Assembly (NCBI RefSeq): GCF_019420015.1
Contig: NZ_JAHZIA010000060.1
Coordinates: 1-10,477 of the forward strand
Length of the DNA: 10,477 bases
Reading direction: 5' to 3'
Source of the DNA: Anaerofustis sp.
Lineage (GTDB): Bacteria > Bacillota > Clostridia > Eubacteriales > Anaerofustaceae
Shown: one piece after another, positions 1-5,841 of the stretch
Numbering within the stretch: the first letter of the stretch is position 1
How the letters are laid out: each line of letters opens with the position of its first letter
Position numbers and translations under genes: made by a program
The notes under the pieces: model-generated
What the model saw: only the letters and a program-made list of their open reading frames with translations
Databases searched by the model: none
Told to the model about the DNA's origin: nothing

Positions 1-2
1 GA

Positions 3-809
3 AATAACATAGACAATTATTTGAAGAAATACGGTGCTGAGAATTTGGCATTTGATAATTCTCTTGCAATAAGTACAAATCCTGCATTTAAAGACCAACG
101 CTTGACTGATATTGAAAATATGACACCAAAGGAAAGAAAGACATTGTATATAACATATATGGAAAAAGGGAAAGATGACGCGACGAAATATATAAAATCA
201 TTAAACCCCAGAATAGTAAAAAGAAAAGAAAAAGATATTTTAAGGTTTTTGGGGAATGACAGTAAGAGTAGGTTGTATGCTCTTGCAACTCTAAATCATA
301 AAAATAGAACATTGGATGGATATAAACAGACTTTAAGATTGTTATTAGGCAATGATAAAAATCCGCCTGATTTAGAAGCTCTAAATAAGGCAATAATAAA
401 ATTAGAAAATAAAGAGGGTAGTAAACAAAAAAGTCTTATTGATGGAGTAGGTATAACCAATGATATTATTTCATCTTTAATATTAGCATATTTTTTAAAA
501 GGAAAATCATCGGAAATTGAAACGGCTAAAATTTTTGGAAGGACATATAATAATCAGATGTATTCAAATAAAGAAGGTATAACATTGGAAGCAACAAACA
601 AGGCTCTTAAAGAAGCAAAACAAGATGCTTTAATAAGCGAAATAGCCGGAAGAGTTTCATCTCCTATTACCAATGAAATTATTGATATATTGAGAAATGT
701 CAAAATTCCTATTCCTGATAATGGGATTATTGATTTAATTACAGATAATTTAAATAGTGCATTGTTAGAAAAAATATTGAGAAAAGATGAAATAGAAGAA
801 AATAAGTGA
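3..809 (+). CDS. C-terminal part of a large protein, possibly phage virion-associated (5' end outside window)
   Basis: The frame is open from the first bases of the window, so the true start lies upstream; the TTG at 21 is only the first possible internal start and has no good ribosome site. The visible part is about 268 residues, lysine-rich, mostly helical in character, and ends at TGA 807-809. I see no catalytic motif. The stretch MTPKERKTLYITYMEKGKDD followed by ATKYIKSLNP resembles a short helical motif (aromatic/long helix, Gly-Lys-x-x-Ala-x-x-Tyr-hydrophobic-x-x-Leu) that I associate with the ends of very large virion proteins in Firmicutes phages. A hydrophobic, glycine-containing segment (GVGITNDIISSLILAYF) could be membrane-active. 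The next gene starts 42 bases downstream on the same strand. Function is not proven; the alternative is an unrelated host or accessory protein. Composition is clearly more AT-rich than the capsid genes further right. Confidence 0.5.
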   Translation, partial: NNIDNYLKKYGAENLAFDNSLAISTNPAFKDQRLTDIENMTPKERKTLYITYMEKGKDDATKYIKSLNPRIVKRKEKDILRFLGNDSKSRLYALATLNHKNRTLDGYKQTLRLLLGNDKNPPDLEALNKAIIKLENKEGSKQKSLIDGVGITNDIISSLILAYFLKGKSSEIETAKIFGRTYNNQMYSNKEGITLEATNKALKEAKQDALISEIAGRVSSPITNEIIDILRNVKIPIPDNGIIDLITDNLNSALLEKILRKDEIEENK

Positions 810-851
810 TAAAATATATTATATAGAATAAGGTAAGAACAGGGGATTGTT

Positions 852-2540
852 ATGAGAAGAAGGTTAACGTTTGTAGAAGTAATGACAATATTCGTCATAT
901 GCATAATTGTCGGGGTGTTGTATTATATAGATAATGATTTTCAGCCTTACATGTCTTCAGAGGTAAAAGAGATGAGAAGGTTTGTCAATTATCACCGTGA
1001 AAGGCTGATTGATTATAGAAGTTATCCTCAGTTTAATAACGAAAGAGAAATTTTAAACCGAATGTTTGCCTCTGACGAAGGGGTAAAGGAGGCTGTTAAA
1101 AGAGCTGATGTCAAATTTAAGTACGACGGTGAGTATTTTGCGGAGGTTAAGGTAACTCAGGGCAGTTATGGATATATATATAAACGAGCCTTAAAAAAAG
1201 CGAATAAATATATATCTAAAAATAATATAAAAAATAAAAAGAAAAAAAATGATATATTAAACAGTTATTTGGTCAGTGAATATACGCAGCTGAAAGATGC
1301 CACTGTGACTTATAACTTTGAAAAAAAAGTGAGTACAGATCAAGAAGCATCGTATGTATCGGTACTGATACCTACTGAGAAAGAGAATAATAATTATATT
1401 ATATATTCTTCATTGCTCGGGGGGCTTAGAGAAGCTATGGTTGAAAATCCTTGTGATTATTTGATATTAGACAGAGAGTATAAATTTTATGTAGATCTGG
1501 ATAATATATTGGACGGATACATAGAAGAGATAAAACACAGCGACAGAGAGGATTTAAGTCAATGCAGGGATATTATAAATACGATTAACTTTAAGAATCA
1601 AAACTTCAACAACGACAATATATTTGATATTATTCAGCCTCAATATACCAAAATGCTTTTTTCTGATTCTGTAAAGATACGTTTCAATGGGAATATTTAT
1701 GGAGAAGCTTATCGCATATATAATAAGAATAGCTTTAATGCCAGATTGGAAAAAAATAAAAAAGCGGCATATTATTATAAACTTAAGGATTATGAGATGA
1801 GGTATGGATCGATAGGAATTACAAGAGAATATTTTGATTATACCGACCCGTCAGATGAGGATAGTATGTATGCAGTGGTGGATTATGAAGAAACTGTAGA
1901 TAAGAATGGGGAAAGCACTTTTAAGTTGATTGTTTCAAAGGAAAAAAAAGAGGAAATATATGATAATATATTAGGGGGATTGCTCAGCGAGGTAAAAACA
2001 AGACCGTGTAAATATTATGATGAAAAAGAATTTGCAATGTATAGAGATTTTGACAGGCAACTTGAAGGATATGTTCATGAATTAAACGATAACGACAGCA
2101 TGGAAAAATATAAAAAAATAATAAAAAGTATTTTTAACAAAAAGGATTTTAAAGATGTAGAAAATTTGATTGTTCCTTCGTATATTATCGATAAAAAGAA
2201 GAATAAGGTGATTGTGAATATAAATCCTTATCCTATAAGCGAAAAATATTTTGAAATAGTGGAGATATTGAAAGAGCATGAAAAAATGGGCCGGATGGAT
2301 AAAGTAAAAGATAAAAAAGCATATGCGTATGACACGCTTGGACGTTATAATTATGATATGGAATACAGAGATTTTTATGATACTAATATAAGTTTATATT
2401 ATGAAGAGATTTACGACGATAGTGGCGAAAAACATTATAGATTGGTAGTGAATGAAAAAGACAAAGAAAAAATATTTAAAATAATGATGGATAATTTGGA
2501 TGAAGCAATGGAATATGAGCCTTATAAATATTTTGAATAA
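852..2540 (+). CDS. Membrane-anchored protein with about three internal repeats, function unknown
   Basis: The start is ATG 852, preceded by GGGGA at 842-846. The N-terminus has a short basic leader (MRRR) and a hydrophobic segment at about residues 8-26, giving a signal anchor with the remainder most likely outside the cell. Residues 5-11 (LTFVEVM) resemble the start of type IV pilins (FTLIEVM), including the glutamate, but the residue before the would-be cleavage site is Arg rather than Gly. The rest consists of about three diverged copies of a unit of about 180 residues. Anchor points are LLGGLREAM (about 188) and LGGLLSEV (about 374), each followed by a Cys-containing P-C-x-Y segment, then MDNLDEAMEYEPYKYF at the C-terminus. 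GYIEEI and GYVHEL mark equivalent positions in units two and three. The protein is Tyr-, Lys- and Asp/Glu-rich, with no known catalytic motif. I do not recognise the family. It could be a surface or lysogeny-associated protein, or a host protein beside the phage module. Confidence 0.7.
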   Translation: MRRRLTFVEVMTIFVICIIVGVLYYIDNDFQPYMSSEVKEMRRFVNYHRERLIDYRSYPQFNNEREILNRMFASDEGVKEAVKRADVKFKYDGEYFAEVKVTQGSYGYIYKRALKKANKYISKNNIKNKKKKNDILNSYLVSEYTQLKDATVTYNFEKKVSTDQEASYVSVLIPTEKENNNYIIYSSLLGGLREAMVENPCDYLILDREYKFYVDLDNILDGYIEEIKHSDREDLSQCRDIINTINFKNQNFNNDNIFDIIQPQYTKMLFSDSVKIRFNGNIYGEAYRIYNKNSFNARLEKNKKAAYYYKLKDYEMRYGSIGITREYFDYTDPSDEDSMYAVVDYEETVDKNGESTFKLIVSKEKKEEIYDNILGGLLSEVKTRPCKYYDEKEFAMYRDFDRQLEGYVHELNDNDSMEKYKKIIKSIFNKKDFKDVENLIVPSYIIDKKKNKVIVNINPYPISEKYFEIVEILKEHEKMGRMDKVKDKKAYAYDTLGRYNYDMEYRDFYDTNISLYYEEIYDDSGEKHYRLVVNEKDKEKIFKIMMDNLDEAMEYEPYKYFE

Positions 2541-2559
2541 AGATATTGTTTAGTATGTA

Positions 2560-2922
2560 AAGGGGTTTCACCTCTTATGAATCCCACGACTTTTTTATTC
2601 GCCTAAAAAAGTCGATAAAAACGGCGCCACTGCGTGGTGCTCTAACGATTTTGACGCCTGCGTAAAACTCTGACCGAGTTTTACTGGCGGAAAATCTATC
2701 CCCACCCCTTTATTCATCAAACTACGTTAAAAATGGGACGGCGGTAGCATCGGTTCATGAGAAAATCGGGTAGATTTTCCATGAAATCCCGATGCGTTAT
2801 AAGCCATCACAGCGATTGAGTGAAAGCATTTTTTCCATATTTTTGGGCTTCGGCAAAAATATGGTCGGGTTCTTAAGGGCAGACAGCCCTTAAAAGTGGG
2901 GTATTAGGGGCGGCGCCCCTAA
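2560..2922 (+). repeat. Left structured element: chain of stem-loops, inverted relative to 10105-10477
   Basis: This fills most of the gap after the 562-residue gene. Successive hairpins are visible: 2560-2576; 2587-2614 (11-bp stem CGACTTTTTTA); 2624-2640 (GCGCCAC/GTGGTGC); 2647-2696 (compound stem: GATTTT/AAAATC, CGCC/GGCG, GTAAAACTC/GAGTTTTAC, loop TGACC); 2747-2795 (GCATCGG/CCGATGC enclosing GAAAATC-GGGTA-GATTTTC); 2835-2864 (11-bp stem, with a possible C-UUCG-G tip); 2873-2893 (TTAAGGGC/GCCCTTAA); 2904-2922 (TTAGGGGC/GCCCCTAA). Bases 2583-2711 align without gaps to the reverse complement of 10344-10472 with six mismatches by eye. Beyond 2711 the same order of hairpins is kept while stem sequences change in a paired way. 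No protein is apparent. It could be a structured RNA, a dispersed intergenic repeat, or a recombination or packaging site. Confidence 0.85.
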
Positions 2923-2926
2923 ATGT

Positions 2927-2950
2927 AAAGACACTATAGTGTCTTTTTTT
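2927..2950 (+). terminator. Terminator-like hairpin with T tract
   Basis: A perfect 20-base palindrome (2927-2946; half-site AAAGACACTA) runs directly into further T residues. This is the usual form of an intrinsic terminator, and being palindromic with A and T flanks it may work in both directions. It closes the left structured element and would shield the capsid operon from read-through out of the upstream genes, or end a transcript of the element itself. Confidence 0.6.
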
Positions 2951-2952
2951 AA

Positions 2953-2964
2953 TGTTTTAAAACA
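2953..2964. promoter_or_regulatory. 12-bp perfect palindrome upstream of the capsid operon (possible operator)
   Basis: TGTTTTAAAACA is a perfect inverted repeat just after the terminator and about 160 bases before the scaffold start. A site of this size and AT content could bind a dimeric repressor. I cannot pair it with a convincing -35/-10 promoter, so the role is speculative; low-complexity DNA can also give such palindromes by chance. Confidence 0.2.
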
Positions 2965-3008
2965 GATGTTTAGGGGCGGCTGGGTTATAAGTTAAAGGGG
3001 GTTGTTTT

Positions 3009-3040
3009 GAGGAGGTGATTAAAAAATGATGTTATTTTAA
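3009..3040 (+). promoter_or_regulatory. Near-consensus Shine-Dalgarno followed by a four-codon ORF
   Basis: GAGGAGGTGAT at 3009-3019 matches the 16S rRNA anti-Shine-Dalgarno almost perfectly and is well spaced from ATG 3026. The ORF from that ATG is Met-Met-Leu-Phe followed by TAA at 3038-3040. It lies 84 bases before the scaffold gene. It may be a leader minigene, a ribosome-loading or standby site for the capsid operon, or the stump of a gene whose body was lost. A small hairpin (ACGTC/GACGT, 3047-3063) follows it. Confidence 0.4.
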
Positions 3041-3124
3041 AAGGTGACGTCTTCTAGGGACGTAAAAAGCGGGGAATGCCGCCCGAAAAGGCAGAAAAAT
3101 TCCAAAATAAAAGGAGAGAATGAT

Positions 3125-3907
3125 ATGGAAGATTATTATGGGGAAGAATTTATGGACGATTACTCTTTGGATGAGTATGAAAAAGAGGATGATATTTATG
3201 ACGAAGAAGAAAATTCTTACTTGGAAGCAGAAGAGTCGGAAGATTTAAGTACTGAAAAACAATATGAGGAAGAAGAGCAGGAACAAATGACCGATAATGA
3301 CGACGAACAAGAAGATTTACTTTCGCAGCAGGAATACACAGGGGAGGGATACGACCATGAAGAATATAAGGAAGAAGAGGAGGGTGTCGGTAGTGATGCT
3401 CTTGGAGAGGTCCTTTTGGATGATATGAGCATTAAAGACAATGCCGAGCTTGCCAATATTCAGGCGGATAAAATCATTTCCCTTGGGGTGGAAGATATGA
3501 ATGAGGTATTGGATGAGCTTTTGCTTACAGACTGCGACAATACCAGGGATTCAGTTTTGAAAGAGAGGATATCGGGTGAACTGGTCTTGCGTTCGGGAGA
3601 GAACGCTTTGAGAGAAAGAGGAGAAGACCCGAGTATTTTAAGAGACGAAAATTTTATTTCTTTTGCGGGGCACTTCAGAGACGACATACCTTTGATGGAT
3701 GTGTATGAGTGCTATGTAAAAGAAGTTGTGGGGAGGGAGGAAAAGCCCTCTTATTCTCCTGCCGGAAGCGTAAAAGATACGAAGAAGAGCGGGGGAATAA
3801 AAGATTTTTACACTTCAGATGAAGTGGACGAGTTTACAGCTGAGGATTTGAGAAGAAATCCGAGACTGCTTGATATAATAAATCGTTCTATGGAACGATG
3901 GGGATAA
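3125..3907 (+). CDS. Phage capsid scaffold protein
   Basis: Scaffold proteins guide assembly of the coat shell and then leave it. The gene sits directly before the major capsid gene, the usual place. I chose ATG 3125 because AAGGAG (3111-3116) lies eight bases upstream; the frame stays open back to a GTG at 3044, but that has no spaced ribosome site. The product is 260 residues. Residues 1 to about 87 are extremely acidic, close to half Asp/Glu with many Tyr. The middle is helical. The C-terminus, DFYTSDEVDEFTAEDLRRNP then LLDIINRSMERWG, matches the ending I know from clostridial and other Firmicutes phage scaffolds (D-F-hydrophobic-T-x-E-E-V ... I-x-x-S-M-x-x-W). That ending is probably the coat-binding end. 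The very acidic head is longer than in many relatives. A terminator-like hairpin separates this gene from the coat gene. Confidence 0.85.
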   Translation: MEDYYGEEFMDDYSLDEYEKEDDIYDEEENSYLEAEESEDLSTEKQYEEEEQEQMTDNDDEQEDLLSQQEYTGEGYDHEEYKEEEEGVGSDALGEVLLDDMSIKDNAELANIQADKIISLGVEDMNEVLDELLLTDCDNTRDSVLKERISGELVLRSGENALRERGEDPSILRDENFISFAGHFRDDIPLMDVYECYVKEVVGREEKPSYSPAGSVKDTKKSGGIKDFYTSDEVDEFTAEDLRRNPRLLDIINRSMERWG

Positions 3908-3914
3908 GGGACAG

Positions 3915-3937
3915 ACACTCTTAAGGGGTGTTTTTTT
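3915..3937 (+). terminator. Terminator-like or attenuator hairpin between scaffold and coat genes
   Basis: ACACTC (3915-3920), loop TTAAG, GGGTGT (3926-3931) form a 6-bp stem with one G-T pair, followed by a run of T at 3932-3937. It starts eight bases after the scaffold stop. As a weak intrinsic terminator it could set the ratio of scaffold to coat transcripts, or act as an mRNA-stabilising 3' end. If it were strong, the coat gene would need its own promoter, and I see no clear one in 3938-3978. Confidence 0.5.
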
Positions 3938-3978
3938 ATTAAAAAAATCAACAAAAGAAAAAGGAAGGTAAATAAAAA

Positions 3979-4794
3979 ATGAGTTACAACAATTTTAAAG
4001 CGACGGTATGGAGTGCAAACATACTCAGAGATTTGGAAAAAATGGCGGTACTTGACAAAGACTGTTGCCATGATTTTGACGGAGACATAAAACAAGCGGG
4101 AAAGGTTAAGATTTTGGGGGTTGCAAGACCTACCATAGGTGATTATGACGGAAGGGATATTCACGACCCCGAAGATGTGAAAGATACCAGCATATATCTC
4201 GACATCGACAAAGCAAAATATTTTAACTTCGGAGTGGACGATATCGACAAAGCTCAGTCGAGAAAGGGGCTTATGTCTTCTCTAAGAGCCGAAGCTACTG
4301 CGGGATTGACAGAAGCATATGAGTACGACATAGCATGCGAAGCAAAAAATGCAGGCAAGTTTTCTCAGTCGACGGCAGTTTCAAAAGAAGAGGATATGAA
4401 GAAGCTTATCGACAAAGGGCTTGTATGGTTAAGAGATAACGGTGTACCTATGACACAAAGGGTAGTAATCGAGCTTACGCCTTGGGCATACGATATTTTT
4501 GAAAACAAGATTATCGAATTAAAAACGAGAAACGACAAATTGATTGAAGAAGGAATTTTAGGTAAGTATAAAAATGCTTACGTAAAAATGAGCAATAACC
4601 TATATAACGACGGAAGCGACGATTATCTTATGATAAGAACAAACAGAGCAATTGCGGCAGGCAAACAAATCGATAACGTTGAGCCTTTCAGACCGGAAAA
4701 AAGATTTATGGATGCGGTAAAAGGTCTGCTTGTATACGGAACAAAAACCGTAAGACCAAAAGAATTATATACAATAAAAGCTCATGAAGCTTAA
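3979..4794 (+). CDS. Major capsid protein (HK97 fold, P22 coat / N4 gp56-like)
   Basis: This should be the shell subunit of the virion. The start is ATG 3979, with GGAAGG at 3963-3968 as ribosome site. The product is 271 residues, short but within range for this family. Features typical of it are the N-terminal W-S-A-x-x-L-x-x-L-E segment (residues 11-20), then G-D-I-K-x-x-G-K-V-K-I (an N-arm and early strand), IGDYDGRDIHDPEDV, and the hallmark block KAKYFNFGVDDIDKAQ (about residues 78-93). After that comes a helical spine and a C-terminal strand region ending AAVKGLLVYG-like (MDAVKGLLVYGTKTVRP). Scaffold before and decoration protein after are the expected neighbours. The codon pattern is less AT-rich than in genes 1 and 2. 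Fold assignment is from sequence pattern only; exact family (P22 coat or N4 gp56) is not certain. Confidence 0.88.
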   Translation: MSYNNFKATVWSANILRDLEKMAVLDKDCCHDFDGDIKQAGKVKILGVARPTIGDYDGRDIHDPEDVKDTSIYLDIDKAKYFNFGVDDIDKAQSRKGLMSSLRAEATAGLTEAYEYDIACEAKNAGKFSQSTAVSKEEDMKKLIDKGLVWLRDNGVPMTQRVVIELTPWAYDIFENKIIELKTRNDKLIEEGILGKYKNAYVKMSNNLYNDGSDDYLMIRTNRAIAAGKQIDNVEPFRPEKRFMDAVKGLLVYGTKTVRPKELYTIKAHEA

Positions 4795-4823
4795 AAAAAG
4801 AAATTATAAAAGGAGATAGAAAA

Positions 4824-5174
4824 ATGGCAGTAACAAATGTAGAAAGATTGACGATTAAAGGAAACGTACCCGGAGGATACCCTGAAATGGTTAAAATCGA
4901 TACAGCGGACGGAGCGCTTATAGATTTTGAAGGTAATGACGAAAAGACTCTCATTATTCTTTCGGCTTCTTCCGAAAGTGCGAGTGTGACGGTACATAAC
5001 GGAAACGGGATTCAGGGGGTGGAAGCCGCCGAATTTGAGTTTGATATTCCAAACGGCGAAACAAAGACATTGGTTCTTGAAAGCGGAAAGTACAAGGACG
5101 TAAAAGAGAATAAAGGAAAGGTGAAATTAAGCGTAACGGGTACGGTATCCGTAGGCGTTATAGAACTTCCTTAA
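4824..5174 (+). CDS. Small head decoration / capsid-associated beta protein
   Basis: The start is ATG 4824, with AGGAG at 4811-4815. The 116-residue product is almost all beta-strand-like, with no membrane or signal segment. The order DEKTLIILSASSESASVTVHNGNGIQGV ... LESGKYKDV ... ENKGKVKLSV ... VGVIELP follows a pattern I recognise from small proteins located just after the coat gene in clostridial phages (D-x-K-T-hydrophobic ... A-T-V-T-V-x-x-G-N-G-I-Q-G-V ... L-E-S-G-x-y-K ... K-G-K-V ... V-x-V-I-E-L-P). Those are taken to be decoration proteins that bind the outside of the shell and stabilise it. The gene starts 29 bases after the coat stop. The role is inferred from position and pattern; a head-completion role is the alternative. 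Confidence 0.7.
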   Translation: MAVTNVERLTIKGNVPGGYPEMVKIDTADGALIDFEGNDEKTLIILSASSESASVTVHNGNGIQGVEAAEFEFDIPNGETKTLVLESGKYKDVKENKGKVKLSVTGTVSVGVIELP

Positions 5175-5186
5175 AAGACAAAGATG

Positions 5187-5219
5187 AGACCGATTGGTGG
5201 AAAATATATCAATCGGTCT
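5187..5219 (+). promoter_or_regulatory. Strong hairpin just before the connector gene
   Basis: AGACCGATTG (5187-5196) and CAATCGGTCT (5210-5219) form a perfect 10-bp stem around a 13-base A/T-rich loop. It lies between the decoration stop and the connector ribosome site (GGGAGG, 5223-5228), three bases upstream of that site, and has only a two-base T tail. It looks more like an RNA-processing or stability hairpin than a terminator. It does not cover the ribosome site but could affect its access by stacking. Confidence 0.5.
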
Positions 5220-5232
5220 TATGGGAGGTAAT

Positions 5233-5841
5233 ATGAGCATAAAAAGCATTAAAGAAATAAAAAGATACGTTTTGGCTTTGATTGAGGAGTATTCTTTGTC
5301 GGATTTATATTCTTCCGACGATGAGGATATAAACAAAAGACTCCTACCGATAATAAACATTCATTATCAAATGCTCGCGAATCAAAGCCCTATAATAAAA
5401 AACAAAATAATAGAAATCGAAAAAGACGAAAAAAGAGACGGAGAAGAATACATTCCTTATTCTCTCGGCTCTCTTTGCTCAAAGCTTTTGGCAGTTAATG
5501 TTGTAAAGTCAGATTACGGAAGCATTGATTATTATTACAGAAACAGAAAAATATACGTAAGAAATAATTTTGAAGGGAAAATTGATGTTGAGTATGCGGC
5601 GTATGCCGAAGATTTAAGCGAAATTCCCAAAGATAAGCTTGACGATACCGAGCTGGATATTGACGTAAATGGGGTAATAGTTCTTTGCTATCACGTTGCA
5701 AGCGATATATTAAAGACCGATGTGAGCGCAAACTATGCTGCTTTTGACGAAAAGGCACAAAAAGTGATAGGGGCTTTGGATATAAAGAGAAGCGATGTGA
5801 TAGGAGTTGTGAAGCCCTTAAAGAATTACGGAGGTTTATGA
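5233..5841 (+). CDS. Head-tail connector / tail accessory protein (P22 gp4-like)
   Basis: The frame is open from ATG 5194, but I place the start at ATG 5233 because GGGAGG (5223-5228) fits it and the earlier ATG lies inside a hairpin without a ribosome site. The product is 202 residues. The N-terminal helix (SIKEIKRYVLALIEEYSLSD) is followed by a mixed middle with aromatic strands (DYGSIDYYYRNRKIYVRNNF). The C-terminal helical part GVIVLCYHVASDILKTDVSA then FDEKAQKVIGAL resembles the helical hairpin of gp4/gp6-type connector proteins (S-A-V-x-x-x-x-Y/H-x-A-A/C ... A-x-x-a-x-x-K-A-x-x-x-x-x-A-L). Position supports this: it follows coat and decoration genes and directly precedes a gp10-like protein, the gp4-gp10 order of P22-like tails. 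It overlaps the next start (ATGATGG). Similarity is judged by eye; a general head-completion protein is the alternative. Confidence 0.6.
   Translation: MSIKSIKEIKRYVLALIEEYSLSDLYSSDDEDINKRLLPIINIHYQMLANQSPIIKNKIIEIEKDEKRDGEEYIPYSLGSLCSKLLAVNVVKSDYGSIDYYYRNRKIYVRNNFEGKIDVEYAAYAEDLSEIPKDKLDDTELDIDVNGVIVLCYHVASDILKTDVSANYAAFDEKAQKVIGALDIKRSDVIGVVKPLKNYGGL

Noticed and set aside
777..851. Promoter for the 562-residue gene in the AT-rich gap
   Set aside because: TATA-like words are present, but no -35 box at proper spacing stands out from the AT-rich background.
3044..3124. GTG start giving the scaffold 27 extra N-terminal residues
   Set aside because: The purines before it touch the GTG, leaving no spacing for a ribosome site, while ATG 3125 has a well-spaced AAGGAG. 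The extra residues are basic and unlike the rest of the protein.
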